Shown: positions 22,440 through 34,851 of the stretch, in pieces
Layout of the letters: each line of letters starts with the position of its first letter
How positions within the stretch are numbered: position 1 is the first letter of the stretch
Translations under genes and position numbers: made by a program
The notes under the pieces: generated by a model
What the model saw: the letters and a program-made list of their open reading frames with translations, nothing else
Told to the model about the DNA's origin: nothing
The model's database searches: none
Assembly (NCBI GenBank): GCA_021399435.1
Contig: JAJTUP010000008.1
Coordinates: forward strand, 1,302,001 to 1,366,000
Source: Diaporthe sp. PMI_573
Lineage: Eukaryota; Ascomycota; Sordariomycetes; Diaporthales; Diaporthaceae
Direction: 5' to 3'
Length of the DNA: 64,000 nucleotides

Positions 22440-25400
22440 CCTTTCTGGTACTTTATAATAGTTTCGTCTGCTAATATTTCGTCTTCTAGTACCTATAAGT
22501 TATATTTACTAGGCCATTCTTTCTATTTTACCAAGTAGTATATAGTATCCTCGATCTTCTAATAGTCTTAGATCTCTTCTAGCTCCTATTCGGCTTATTT
22601 ATCCTCTAAGTCTAGTAGGTCTAAGATGCCTTCTATTAGGTCCTTTAGGTCTCTCGCTACCCAGGGCTCTAGCTGGCTCACGTAGTATATATAGTATATT
22701 TAGGAGTACTTCTCTGGGAGGGTTAGACTATAGGCCTGCTTACTTACTCGAGACATAATCTTAAATAGGCTGACCCTTTATAGAGCAAGCTTTCTGTTTT
22801 TTAGGAGTAAATGCTTGGTTATCAGTAATACCTATTGGCTAATCTTGAATTATATAGGCTGGTATTAATCATTGTAATTTCAAGCCTATATCTTAACTAC
22901 TTGTTTCTAGTTCTTCTTATAGTCTGTTTAAATTTACTAAAGTTTTTCTATATATTCCTCAACTGCTAGTATCTCTCTCTAAGGAACACTGTTCTTAGTA
23001 AGCCATTTATTGTACAGAATAGTAAAAGACAGTTTATAGCTAAAGAGAGCTTTAAACGGGCTCATTTTAATCATAGTGCTTTATGCCAAATTATAAGCAA
23101 AGAATACAGTATACAACAAATTTGGCCAGTTCTAGGTATTTTCTACTGTAAACGCCTTTAAGTATTGTTCCAGGGTTTGGTTTATTCTTTCCATTTGTCT
23201 ATTGCCTTACGGGTAGTAAGCAGTGGTATATCAGGTTTTAATCCCACTTAGCTGGCAAAGTGTCTTCCAGAACTTACTGGTAAAGATTGTGCCCCTATTA
23301 GTTACAATTCCTTTAAGTGGTCCCCATTTATATTCAATCTCCCTATAGAAGATCTCGGCTAGTTTAGCAGCATTTATCATTATGCTTACTGCGGTAAAGA
23401 AACTTATTTTGGTATAACAATCTACTATAACTAAGATTATATCTACTTCCTTGCCATTTCTAATAGTAGTCGGAAGTCTAGTAACAAAGTCTATACTAAG
23501 TTCTTATATAGGGCCCAATAGAATTAGTAACAAAGCAAGCTCTCTATATAGGCGATAACATGGCGTAGATATATATTGGTATGTTGTGTAAGAGCACACG
23601 TAGTCTGCAACAGAGGTCCTCAAGCCCGGCCAGTAAAAATGTCTTTTGACCAGGATTTATATCTATGTCTGCCCCCAGTGTCCACTTAGCGGCTCATCAT
23701 AGTAGGTTTACAGGATCTCTTGTTGCAAAGCTTCTTGTTCTGGCATGTATATACGTCTTTTCTAGTATAGTAGTCTGTCTTGGAACTTATAACCAGAACC
23801 ATTTAAAATAGCACCGTTTAAAGATTTAATCCTTTTAATAACGGCCTGAATTTTAGGGTCTTCCCCTTAGGCTTCGCATATTAAGTCTAATAGCGGAAAG
23901 TAGAGCCCTTGGTGTATTATGCCTGCATCACTAATACATACCCAGGCCTGGACTCTTGTTATGAACTGCCCCTGTAGGGGAGCTGCAGACTTGAGCCAAC
24001 GCTTTATTAGAGAGGAATTGAGTTTTAAGACCTCTTATACTTTAGTACTTCTAACTACAGCCTTAAACTAGGCCTGCCGTTAGTCTTCTAGATAGAATCG
24101 TAAGTCTTTCCTAATAGCCGTAACCATCTTTGATTCTAGAGTTAGAATTTAACTCAAATTTAAAGGCTTTTCTTCTAATATATAGTTAGGCCTTCTTAAT
24201 GGGCTATCTGCTAGGTTTGTCTTCCTAGAGCAGTATTTAATAGTGAAATCAAATCTGGCTAAATATATTAGCTATCAAACCTGTTTCTACATTAGTTCTT
24301 TTTATTTCATAAAGCTACAGAGATTATTATAATTAGAAAGAACTATGACTAGTTCTTATGCCCCTTTAAGGTACTATCGCTAATGCCTAAAACTTTCAAT
24401 AATGGTACTTAATTCCTTATTATAGGTCGTCTAATTAAGCTCAGCTCCTGAGAACTTCTTTAACCAAAAAGCAATTAAATGCTATTAAGATTTGCTCTTA
24501 TAGTAATGTTATTGTGAGATTACTGATACAGCAGCTCTATCTAATACATTATACTTAATTCAAGTAGGAAGTATAGGGTTATAGTGTTAGAAAAGAGGCG
24601 CTTGTTAGAACCTCGTCTTAAGCTCCTCAAACACCTTTTGTATCTTAGCGTTTTCTAGGATAAAGAGATCTATCCCCCCTAGCTTTTAGCTGTATTTTAT
24701 GCCCTTTAGTTGCTCATTAAGCGGTTATATAATCTTTGAGTAATCCTTAATAAACCTTTGGTAGAAGTTGTAGAAACCTAAGAACACTTAAATATTGCGG
24801 TAGATGGTTAGTATTGGCTATTCTTAAATAGTCCTAATCTTATTGGGGTCTATTCAGACTCCCTTTCTTCCAACCAAAAATCCTAAAAACTTAATCTCTT
24901 CTTAAAAAAAGCAGTATTTCTTAATGTTGCCATATAACTCTGCTATTATAAGACGATCTATAATCATCTATATATACTTCTCGTACTCTTTTTTGCTTTT
25001 TAAGAAAATTAAGATATCGTCTAAATAAATAATTACATAGACATTAATATAATCTCCTAAAACCTTAGTAATAAAAGATTAAAACATAGCTAGTACATTA
25101 GTTAATTTAAACGGTACTACTCTAAATTTATAATATCTATATTAAGTATAAAAAGCAGTCTTTTATTTATCACCCTCTCGGATACAAATCCAATAGTATA
25201 CGTCCGTTAAATTAATCTTAGAGAAAAACTATACGCCTAATAGTCGATCTAGAATCTCTAAAACTAGTAGTAAGAGATATTGATTTTTTATCGTTATTTT
25301 ATTTAAAGCCCTATAGTCGATATAAAGTTAAAGGGTTCCGTCTTTTTTCGGCATAAATAAAACTAGCACATTAGCGAGACTTTTACTATAAGTAATTTGT

Positions 25401-25480
25401 CCTGACTTTAAACTCTCTTCGAGCCATTCCCTTAAAACCTTGAGTTTTATTGATGATAGTAGGCATATGTTATAAACAGC
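22440..25480 (-). pseudogene. Remnant of pol: reverse transcriptase, RNase H, integrase, chromodomain
   Basis: Read leftwards. RT: MPKKDGTL, DYRALNKITIKNQY and the catalytic YLDDILIF (near 25046-25020), then FLGFYNFYQRFI. Integrase: zinc-binding DEPLSGHWGQ and FYWPGLRTSV (near 23690-23600), core DCYTKISFF, VTNRGTIFTSKFWK and GNRQMERINQTLEQYLKAF (23480-23100). Chromodomain: YLVK.KEWPSKYN (near 22560-22500). Stops are nearly all TAA or TAG at positions where Gln (or Trp) is expected. No functional enzyme can be made. Confidence 0.9.
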
Positions 25481-26599
25481 CTCCTTTAGACCCCCAGACC
25501 CCTTCAGCCTCCTTCAGCCCCTTCAAAGCCCTTCCAGCCTCCCTCAGCCCCTATCCGCCTCCTTCAGAAAGAATAGGCTATCTATGCAAGCCTCTAGATA
25601 TAAGTGGAGAAACCAGCTAGCCTAGCTTGGCAGAATCTTCTTATCGGAGTTATTCCTTCCGCCCTTTCCCATTTCTCTTTCTAGCCCCTGTTTTTCTCGA
25701 GTCATTATTCTCTCCGTCGGAGGAATATACCTCTCCGAAGGTCCGAACCTTCTATGTATATATACCTAGCCTTTTCCTCTCAGATAGATAGTTAGTTCTT
25801 CAGTCAGATCAACTTTTTCCCTCCTACACCTAGCTTGCCTCCTCCTTCCTTGAATTTGTTCTCTGTGAGGTGTTGAAGAATATCTTGACTACAGCCTTAC
25901 TATGTCCCTCTACCCTTAGCCCTCTGCCCTTAATCTAGGTGTTTTTAACAGCATAGAGGTAGAAAAGAGGGTAAAGTTTCTTTCTCTAAATCTATTGCGT
26001 AATCTACCTTCCTCCTTGGTAATAATTTCTTGGCTCTGGCTTTAATAAAAAATGTCTCCATTCCTGCTAATTGTGGGTGTATCTGAGATGGATCTAGAGG
26101 TGGTTTCTCCTCTTCGTCCATCCTTTAGGGTTCCTATTAACTGTCCTCCTCCTATCCTGTTATACTAAAAGATTCCGCTATGGAAAAGATTGTGTAATAA
26201 TAGGAGACCTTTCTCTGATTTCTCATGAAAGACTTTATAGTTTGTTTTACTATATAAATCTCGTCCTATTAAAGCCACCAATCCTTTGGATGGCTTTTAA
26301 GCCCTATTTGAAAATATTTTAAACCTGGGGTACCTAAGAGTAAAATGGATTCTGATTGATTCCTTTAGATTACAATGTAGTCTTATGTCTCCTTTCTCTA
26401 ATTTCCAAAATGATCCTTAAGCAACAAGGGGACCTGATAGACACTATAAGTAGGAACCTTAATTTCTTAGACTCCCACTATAGGTATTAATGATTTTATA
26501 GATAATTTAAGACCAAACTTTTTAACAAAAGAAATGCTAACTAAGTCTACTTATACCTGCGTATCTAGATTAATCTTAACATGTCTTTAACCATACTTT

Positions 26600-27870
26600 G
26601 TGGCTACTTTGCTGGAGATTGTAAATATCTCCTAGACCTCTACTGTTTCTTCTTCTACTTTCGGGTGTAGTTACTAGTCCTTCTTTTTGACCTTGGATAC
26701 TATTCCCGTAGGTAGTTAAGAGATACCTTGGCTCCCTCTTTCTTGGTTCTAACCTTAATAGCCCCTAGACTGATAGTTGCCGCGGCCTTGTACTTGATTC
26801 ACCAATATTATGGTTTCTGCTGGTACTAGGTAGTCTGGAGAGTAGTAGTAGGTGCTTCTATACCTGTAGTATGTAGTCATCTTACCTGTTTTATCTAGAG
26901 GATTTAGCTTTGGGGTTACTTTAGAGGTACTTCCCTAAGTATTCTGATTTGGCTGGGTGTAAGAACCCCTAGCTCTCAATCCTTAGCCTCTTTCTTGGCC
27001 TCGCTACCGTGGATAATTTTGAGTTCTACCCTGTACATTTAAAGTGCTTCCTAAAGGGCTTCCCCCTTGTCCTCTCTTGTTGGGGGTTCTGTTAATTCCC
27101 CCCTTCCTTAGGCCTACCTCCTTATGCTTCCTCTTCCTCACCTTTTTTGGGGTACTAACCTAGATTGTTTAGGCAACCCTGACTATCTTGTCCCTAGTCT
27201 CTGGCATATTGAGGATATATTTTGTTCAAATCTCTAACGACATCTATTCTAACAGCTTTAAGAGAAAGAATTTGGCCCTCAAACTATTACTTCTTATTTC
27301 CTGTTCTAATTCTAATGTTTCGAGATATTAGTAGAAGGTCTATAGGTCTTGGTTTTCTCGTTAGTAGGTAGTATTAATTAAGCTTTAAATAATGCCTGAT
27401 ATATCTTGGAGATTTTTCTTAAAATTAGAGCTAAAAGTCTTAAACTTGTCTTACTTGTAATAGTCGAATATAGACTTATCTCTTCTTCTTAAGGATTTTA
27501 TATAAGTGTCTTAGTAGTTTCGATACTCCTTCTTAATGTAGTCTAACGCATATATTACTTTTATCTTATTATTATAGAGGATTTATAGTTATAAGATATA
27601 GGCCCTTTCTATGTCTATTATCTAGCTGTTATATTACTAAAGGGTGTAGGCTATAGGTAGTGAAGTAATATTGGCTAGCTTTAGGTCTTTTGACTTAACT
27701 TTGATAGTTGTTTAAGCTACTTCTAGAGTATTGATTCTCTGTTAAAGTAGTTAATTACGTTCCCGTTCTCGTGCTAAGGTATTATCAAGCTAAACTATTC
27801 CCGAGCTGCCCTTGCTATCGTCGTAACTTCCTTGGGATCTTCCCCTTCTTTTACTGATCTTTAGTGGCAT
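26600..27870 (-). pseudogene. Remnant of gag with zinc knuckle
   Basis: The minus frame from the ATG at 27870 begins MPLKISKRRGRSQGSY, followed by stop-interrupted gag-like sequence (YYKYLETLELEQEIRS near 27300). Near 26880-26840 it reads YYRYRSTYYYSPDY, which has the spacing of a CCHC knuckle with Cys/His changed to Tyr, consistent with G to A on this strand (TGC to TAC). Nucleocapsid protein of the chromovirus, destroyed. Confidence 0.7.
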
Positions 27871-27900
27871 CGTGGGTAATGCATAAAGAAGAATCAGAAT

Positions 27901-28094
27901 TGTAATAGGCTCTATACTAGGTACGATGGTCTGGCAAACTAGGAAGGCTAACATATATATTAGGTATAGGTCTGGTGCAAGACTGATTCTTGCCCCCCTC
28001 TAGTCTGAAACGTGGGGGCTTCGGGTCCCTTTCTAGAAGGGCCTTCGCCGGGGCCACACCGGGGCTTCCGCGTGGCTTCCGCCCGGCCGTTACA
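27901..28094 (-). repeat. 5' LTR (right copy)
   Basis: 194 bp, TGTAATAGGCTCTATACT to GCCCGGCCGTTACA; the partner of 19873-20066. Promoter end of the element in its minus-strand orientation. It is followed by the AAAAT duplication at 28095-28099. Confidence 0.92.
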
Positions 28095-28233
28095 AAAATC
28101 GACTCACGGCCACCAAACTCATCTTTTGGCGCGCACGCCACTAGTACTAGGTCTAGGGTAACTCCTTACGTGTATTCTAGGGTAACTCCTTACGTGAAGG
28201 GCCCATGCCGAATTTGAGCGTTTCCGTTTAACA
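28095..28233 (+). repeat. Repeat R3 copy B, right part
   Basis: Continues R3 copy B after the retrotransposon: CGACTCACGGCCACCAAACTC, GGCGCGCACGCC, two CTAGGGTAACTCCTTACGTG units and the terminus GCGTTTCCGTTTAACA. Together with 19487-19872 it makes one complete R3 interrupted by the LTR element. Confidence 0.85.
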
Positions 28234-28917
28234 ATACTAAGAATATATAAGATCTATTTTAAATAAATTAAAGATTAATAATAAAAAGTTAATAAAATAA
28301 AAGGAGTTAGATGGATTAAGTAGATAGCTGGATAAGATTTATTAAGCTATTAGTATAAGTCTTTTAACCTTATACTAAGAAGGGGTAGTCTACTATAGAC
28401 TATCTTTTATTAAGGGGCTTGCCTAAGGTATTTACTTTTTAGATAATAAAACCAGCCCTTTAAAGTAGGAATAACTGTCGAGGAGTAAGAGATTAGACAT
28501 AATATATATAGTGACAGCTCTATTTGTGATTAAATGTAAATTATCGACCATATACACCTAAATAGGTGATAATCTGACAAAACCACTTAGATCTCAAGTC
28601 TTTCGCCGGGGTGACCATGTCTAGACCTTCACCAAACACAAGCCACCCTGTGCCCCGTGGTCTTGGCCGCAGGGGAGGCACTTCGTATCTCGTTTAGCTG
28701 TCTCGCTAGGTGACAAATACGTACATACCTGGAGAACCGCCTCGTCTGGTGCATAAATGTGCTTTGGGTTTTAGACCGAACATGTCATTCCCAATGGCTT
28801 CAACAATAACTCTCGCCGTCGCCGCCCACTTTGCCAAATTTAGTCAGCCCGCCGATCCGAAGCAAGATAGCATTTCATCCCCAAGTTGGGCCACGCGTGT
28901 GTCATCGTCTGCGATCC
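28234..28917. other. AT-rich flank with repeat R4, then promoter region
   Basis: 28234-28600 is AT-rich with no coding. 28383-28455 is an inverted, diverged copy of 40104-40170 (R4): both contain TTTTATTATCTAAAAAGTA and CCTTAGG in reverse complement, and ATAGTAGAC. From about 28600 base composition rises towards the glucosyltransferase gene. Confidence 0.55.
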
Positions 28918-31900
28918 ATGGAGCATCCACCCGATACTCGTCATTCATGTCCCGCAGTATGGGCTCATGTTCCCGCCGACAGCCCTGACGATGTGGACAA
29001 TGTCTCTCCGCCTGCGTCGGGCGGATTCACAGTAAAAGGACACGGAGCCAAGTTGGAGACCGTGGCGACTGCTAAAGGCAGGTGTGCCTAGAGCTAGCGG
29101 CTGTTACAGTCTCTCCCTGGCATCCATTCGGTCACAAGTACTTGAGCTCATGAGCTGATTGCGTTGCCACACACAGACGACGATCGCATCGACATAAGTT
29201 TCAGCAGCAAAGATTCTCTCAAGACTCTGCTCCCACCCCCGCCACCCGCGTCAGCCGTAGGACGGCCATATGTGGGTAATACAGTCCGAGGGCATCTCGG
29301 CGCACGAGCGCCGTGCGCTCTGAACATTCTCATCCAAATCGTAGGCAGCCGAGGTGAGTCCAATCCATCCACCCTCCTCTTCTCTCCCGGTCCCGTGAAC
29401 CGTCAGTCGCCGCGGGCTATCTAGCTAAGTCTTCTGCTCCACAGGTGACATCCAGCCCTTTATCGCGCTAGGCAACGAACTTCAGACCCATGGCCACCGG
29501 GTTCGAATAGCTACCCACGATGTCTTCGCCGATTTTGTGCGCCAGTCCAACCTGGAGTTCTTCCCCGCTGGAGGCGACCCTTCCGATCTAATGGCCGTGA
29601 GTCCTACATTACACTGTGGCCAACTTTGAATAGCTGGTTTAACGCTAAGATCATAGTATATGGTGAAAAATCCCGGCCTCATCCCCTCCCTTTCATCACT
29701 ACGGGCCGGTGATATTGGTCGCAAGCAAGACATGGTGAAAGAAATGCTGGAAAAGTTCTGGAAATCCTGTATCGACCCCGACCCCGTCACCGACGTGCCC
29801 TTCGTCGCAGAAGCCATTATCGCCAACCCTCCCAGCTTCGCCCACGTTCACCTCGCTGAGGCCCTGGGGATTCCCACGCATCTGGTGTTCACGATGCCCT
29901 ACAGTCCAACCCGGGCTTTCCCTCATCCATTGGCCAACATCAAGCAGTCGAACCTGGACCCAAAAACGACGAATTATCTCTCGTATGGAATGGTGGAGGC
30001 TCTGACTTGGCAGGGGTACGTAGTCCATCTAGGACAAGTATTTGTCCATGGCAGCAAGCCTGAATCATCTGCATAAATCAGGGACTGAATGGTTACAGGC
30101 TGGGAGACATTATCAACGACTGGAGGAGGAAAACACTTGGTTTGGACCCGCTGCCGTCGACGGTTGCTACTAGCGTGTTGGAGAATCTGAAAGTGCCGTA
30201 CACCTACTGCTGGTCTCCGGCTCTGGTGCCGAAACCTGCCGATTGGCCTGCTCACATCGGTAAGCCGATAATCTGTTATTCTCAAGCTCTATAATTTCTA
30301 GCGACTAAGAATGGGGACAAGATGTGTGTGGCTTCTTCTTCCGAGAGGAACCTAGCTACACACCGCCTGACGACATTTCACACTTTATTGTGGCCGGCCC
30401 TCCACCAATCTACATCGGTTTCGGTAGCATTGTCATGGATGATGCAGAAAAAATGACAGACCTGCTTCTAGCCTCGATGCGGAGATGTGGCGTGCGAGCA
30501 ATCATTTCGAGGGGCTGGTCCAACTTGGGCGACGGCCGGAGTGACGAGAACGTCCTCTTCATCGGAGACTGTCCTCATGGTGCGTGGAAGAATCGGATGA
30601 CCCTCATATGTACCACCACACACACACGGCTGACTCAAGATACCAGAATGGTTATTTAAACGTGTGGCGGGCGTGATACACCACGGCGGAGCAGGGACAA
30701 CGGCCTGCGGACTTCTCAACGCTTGTCCTACATTCATCGTTCCATTCTTCGGAGAGTATGCAAAACACTCTATAGTCGCAAAGCAAAGGGTCTATGCTGA
30801 TACATCTTGTAGCCAGCCGTTTTGGGGGGAGATGGTCGCAGCTGCTGGCGCTGGTCCTCGGCCCATAAACCACAGGCAGCTAGATGAAGAGAACCTCACC
30901 GCAGCCATACAAAGGTTGATTTCTCCGGCTACCGGAGACGCAGCAAGGCGCATCTCGGATTCTATGAGAACCGAGAACGGTGTGAAGCACGCCGTTCAGT
31001 CCTTCCATCAACATCTCCCCAAAGAGACACTTGTGTGCGACTTATTGCCCGGAGAGCCGGCCACATGGACCTACGACGCAAAGTTCCTCAAAAAGAAGCA
31101 CAGGAAGAGGTTCAAGAAAGGATTGCGGATATCTTCTAGAGCTTTAAGTGTCCTGAGCCAAAAGCAAGTGCTTGACCTAACTAAGCTGCGGTTGTACGTT
31201 CTTTTCCTCATTTTCAAGGTTAATGCTCAGCGGACAGGATCAGGAATCGCTGACAACTGGCCAGGAATCATCCCAGGCCGGTAGAAATCGACAACAGGCG
31301 TTGGGATCCTCTGACGGCCACATCGTCTGCCGTACTTGGTTCACTGGTCGATTTCTCTGTGGGCTTCGGAAGTCTGGTGTCTGCTCCAGTCAAAAGGATC
31401 CAACACCAGGCAGCCAAGCGGCAGACTAACAGGACCGAATCACCTGGCCCCAGCACGAGCACCAGTATGACAGCACAAAATGCATCTCCATCTCATGCAA
31501 GTCAGCAGATTTCTAGCCCTGCTACAGCGTCATCCTCGAGTGCAGGGAAGGCTGCGGGAAATGGTGCTTTGAAGATGATGACCAGCGTCGTCAAAGGAAC
31601 TTTAGTCGACGCCCCCCTCGCCCTGACCGAGGGCCTGCACAACCTACCCAAACTCTATGGTGAAGAGGTCCGGAAGCACGACAAGATTACAGATTGGAAG
31701 AGCGGCACGGCCGAAGCTGGCAAGGTATGTACCGGGCAACCTCAAACGCCGATTTAGATCCTCCTAATCTCACCAATCCGCTGCAGAATTTTGCTTACGG
31801 CTTCCTCGACGCTTCATGGGGCCTCTTCAGAGACCCTGTGATGGGCGCAGTAAAGGGAGGGCCGCTGGGCTTGGTGACGGGGTTCGGCAAGGCAGGCTTC

Positions 31901-32168
31901 GGTCTGATCGCGAGGCCCGGCAGTGGTCAGTCGTCCTCTCCAGGGTCCCCCTAAAGTCTATCAATAACTGACCCCCATTTTTCCAGCCATGTTCGGTCTT
32001 CTTGCGTACCCGGCGCTGGGCATTTATAAGAGCATTGTGGGATCCATGTCCGTGACTCAGAAAGCCGTTCTAGAGGCGCGGCTGGCGCATGATATGTATG
32101 TTGCCAAAGCCGACCCGATAAGCGATCACGAAGCGGCTGTCGTGGTAAACTCCTTCGGATCCGCATAG
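28918..32168 (+). CDS. Sterol 3-beta-glucosyltransferase-like protein (GT1/GT28 fold)
   Basis: Many short exons: (N-terminal exons uncertain) to 29353, 29445-29596, 29657-30015, 30099-30259, 30322-30579, 30647-30755, 30813-31193, 31298-31724, 31787-31925, 31987-32168, all with GT-AG introns. The N-terminal donor domain opens [19 protein letters not shown], as in GT28/sterol glucosyltransferases; the UDP-sugar site has [27 protein letters not shown] and FFGDQPFWGEM. A long C-terminal extension ([31 protein letters not shown]) is the amphipathic tail found in the fungal subfamily that lacks the PH-GRAM domains of ATG26. Transfers glucose from UDP-glucose to a sterol or other lipid at membranes. 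The start ATG at 28918 and the junction before [12 protein letters not shown] are not settled. Intact although hemmed in by repeats. Confidence 0.87.
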
Positions 32169-33546
32169 GCAGCCTCTTACTACTTGGGTAGCATTCGATC
32201 ACGTTTATAAGAAGCACTGGTCAGGACGGAGTCTGCTGTTCTCCCCTGCTCGAGTACTTTTTCTAAGACGACCACCAGCTGTCTTTTTTGGGTGCGAATA
32301 TGGAGACGGCCCTAGTCCACTAGGCTGCGTGCCTAAGCCCATTGGGCACTTGAATTCAATGGAGGGGAAGATAAACAGTGATATTCAACTATATATGAGT
32401 AGGAAGGTTGGGGATGTGGAAGCTCCCGGATATATAGAAACCACATGTAGACTTAGACGACGACGGATTCCTGATTAACCAAGTCGCGGCTAGAAACATG
32501 AATGTGAACCGCCCTTTAGCAACACGCCAATTCTGGGCAGAAACGTCCCAGAAACTCAAATCCTTTTTCTTCAGTCTAAGAACACCTGGCTCTCGCCAGG
32601 CGCGAGTTCCCTTGTCTTTTCAAACCCCCGAAGAACCGTGCGAGAGGTTCCCTGCGGCACAGAACCCGGAATCTACAGGTCCACCTGCGGGAGGGTAGCC
32701 CCAGCGACCTTTCCCGTATTGAGCAGAGTGACGGCTGCCTTGACCAAAGGCTCGAACAGAGCCTGAATACCGCCAGGTTGGGGAGGGCGGGAACAACTTG
32801 GCCGAGGTTGGCCACGGGGCCCAGCTTCAGGCTGAAGGTGATATCTGCTTGAAGGCGCGGTTGTTGTTTTCAGGGCTTGAATTGGTCGAAATTCTCCAAG
32901 TAACAATGCATTTCTTCATAGTACAAAGGAATAAATTAATCTGATAGGCTGCTTAAAGCTTATATACGTCTATTTTAATAAGTATGTAGGGCTAAATGTG
33001 GAGTTTTCTTCCTATTCGAATAGGTAGTGTGGAGGTTGTTTAAAAGGAACAAGGGGTAACTGTTCAGTATGTGGTCTGTAGGTAAAAATGTCACGAGAGG
33101 GGATTAGAGACAAAGCAGCTGTCCTCAATACGTCATTTCAAGTTAAGTCGGCGCTGCCTTCTATCTAAGAGAAGGTCTTTGCCGGGGATCGTGAGGGGCA
33201 GGTTTAAATCCTGCAGCCCTGCAGCCCAGAGGGTATAGGCGCACGGGCCGCACGCAGCTGCACACGCGGTTCTTTTAGCAAGAGTCAAGCAAGGAAGTAC
33301 CCGAGATAACTGAGTAGAGATTCTACGTACTGAAAAATATCGTTATTTCTTTAATTTTTATTTATTTCATTCGTAAGAAAAAAGCTTTATACACTTCTTG
33401 ATAATCTATACAGAATAGTACCTATATTCTATACTATGAATGGCTAGTTGTTGAGGGATTTGAGTGTAGAGTTGGTTGTGTGGCTTATGTACTATCCACA
33501 TCTGCTCCGCATGTAGCTGATCGGCAGACCACAACCGCGCCTCCTT
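32169..33546. other. Gene-free region
   Basis: About 1.4 kb with no supported gene. GC content drops from 32900 onward. A tRNA-like T-arm (33200-33220) was examined and not accepted. Confidence 0.45.
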
Positions 33547-33930
33547 CAAGCAGGTATAGCTTAGCCTAAACCCGGATTCGTACTGTGGCGCGCTGAAATC
33601 CGAATGCCAGGCATTTTTGCTGGTGGAGCCAGCAATGTTGACGATCGGCGCGTTGTAGTCTGCCTCGCGTCGGGCGATGGTGTATGGCAGCTTGCTGCTC
33701 GAGTTCACGCCGCCCAAGAGTATATCCGCGATGGAGTCATCAATCTCCTGGCTTGGCAGGTGGGCGGCAATGACGGCCGTAATGTTCAGATAATCGGCCT
33801 AGGGCATGATATTCGCACCGCCTGTGTGGGCGACAACAATAGTGTTGTTGCACCAGGCGCTGGCGGTGTTGATGAACCCTGCGCCACCCGAGCCATAATC
33901 AAAATCCAGGTTGACCCGGTCATGCGCCTC
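33547..33930 (-). pseudogene. GH3 beta-glucosidase fragment (C-terminal domain)
   Basis: The minus strand reads EAHDRVNLDFDYGSGGAGF, WCNNTIVVAHTGGANIMP, a TAG stop where Trp is expected, then NITAVIAAHLPSQEIDD, GGVNSSSKLPYTIARREAD and GFRLSYT. This is the second (alpha/beta sandwich) domain of a GH3 beta-glucosidase. The catalytic Asp domain upstream and the FnIII domain downstream are missing. It differs clearly from the intact GH3 at 34852, so it is a relic of a second gene, lying back-to-back with the intact one. Confidence 0.75.
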
Positions 33931-34851
33931 ATGGATAAAGCTCCTTAACCAAGGCGAGCCACGCCTTGGGGGCGGGTTAGATGCTTCCGATGTTGCCAGC
34001 GACGGCCATGTTGATCAAGATATACTGGGTCACATGCGAGTCAAAGGGGTATGTGTATACGAAGTACGAGAAACGACCAGTCCCAGATCCATCTAACTGC
34101 TCCACTGTCAGACCAAGACTTTCAACTCGTATCGGCGTGGACGAAAGATTTGATGTGGAATGTACTGAGCCTTGTGCGTTGGTTGAATGATGCAGACAGT
34201 TATTAGTCAGTTGAGAATTGGTCGATTGCATGGATCTAACGCCGAATTATAATCACATGAAAGGTCTACAAGTTGCTGGCTTACGCTTCGTGTCAGACTT
34301 CTCTCTTTTATGACGTCGGTTAGTCTTGCGTGTTGAGAGCAGCTCCCCCGGCATTGCACAATTATTCACCAGGCGAAGAAAACAAACTATTGCGTGGTTC
34401 TGCGGGGATCACCGTGATCTCTTATTTGATGGTGCTCGGTCACTCCGTCTCGTACTTTCGGACTTGGTGCGCGTTCTCGCCGCTTTCCGCTCGGTGCTTG
34501 GTCTCGTATTTCGCTCGTTCTCAGTCTCCGGATTCTTACTCTTCACATACTCGAATTCGCACGACAGGTCTTGGGTCACCCCTATCTGCCTTCCACATTT
34601 ACTACTCAGAAGTGAGCACAGGTTAGTCTGGCTGCTGGAAAAGATCATCTCACAGATCCACGTAGGTACCTGGCAGGCATATCTCGTACTAGTTTACTGC
34701 CAAAGAATCCATAGCGGGTCATTCCTTCCCTGCCACCTGGGGCGGCAGAGGACGTTACGATCTTGCATGGGTTTTTCAAAGGGTTAAAGGCCTGGCATCC
34801 GCACAATCAACTTCTCATCTTCAGGCTGCCCAAACAAGCCAACCTAGCATA
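33931..34851. other. Promoter side of the GH3 gene, with a possible relic
   Basis: A short minus frame (34231-33977) ends TQYILINMAVAGNIGSI, faintly like the GH16 glucanase C-terminal motif (ILN.AV.GN). Too short to call a gene. The rest, up to 34851, is presumably the promoter of the GH3 gene; the 153-codon open frame at 34326 shows no family features. Confidence 0.3.

Larger units (their letters stand above)
19873..28094 (-). mobile_element. Ty3/Gypsy chromovirus LTR retrotransposon, complete but RIP-inactivated
   Basis: 8.2-kb element with 194-bp LTRs (19873-20066 and 27901-28094) that begin TGTAA and end TTACA, flanked by AAAAT. Coding runs on the minus strand: the polypurine tract AGGGGGAAGG abuts the left LTR, which is therefore the 3' LTR. 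Order along the minus strand: gag, zinc knuckle, reverse transcriptase (YLDD), RNase H, HHCC zinc finger and DDE integrase, chromodomain. This gene order and the chromodomain define a chromovirus. Every frame is interrupted by TAA/TAG at former Gln codons and the body is TpA-rich, as expected from RIP; the integrase motif VTNRG shows a D to N change. About 2.1 kb lies between the chromodomain and the 3' LTR, longer than usual. Confidence 0.93.

Noticed and set aside
33195..33232. tRNA-like T-arm (GCAGG, 7-nt loop, CCTGC)
   Set aside because: No acceptor stem, D-arm or anticodon arm of the right spacing could be found upstream; the hairpin is likely chance.
34326..34787. 153-codon open frame upstream of the GH3 gene
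   Set aside because: Low-complexity, no family features, lies in the GH3 promoter and overlaps other equally long frames.
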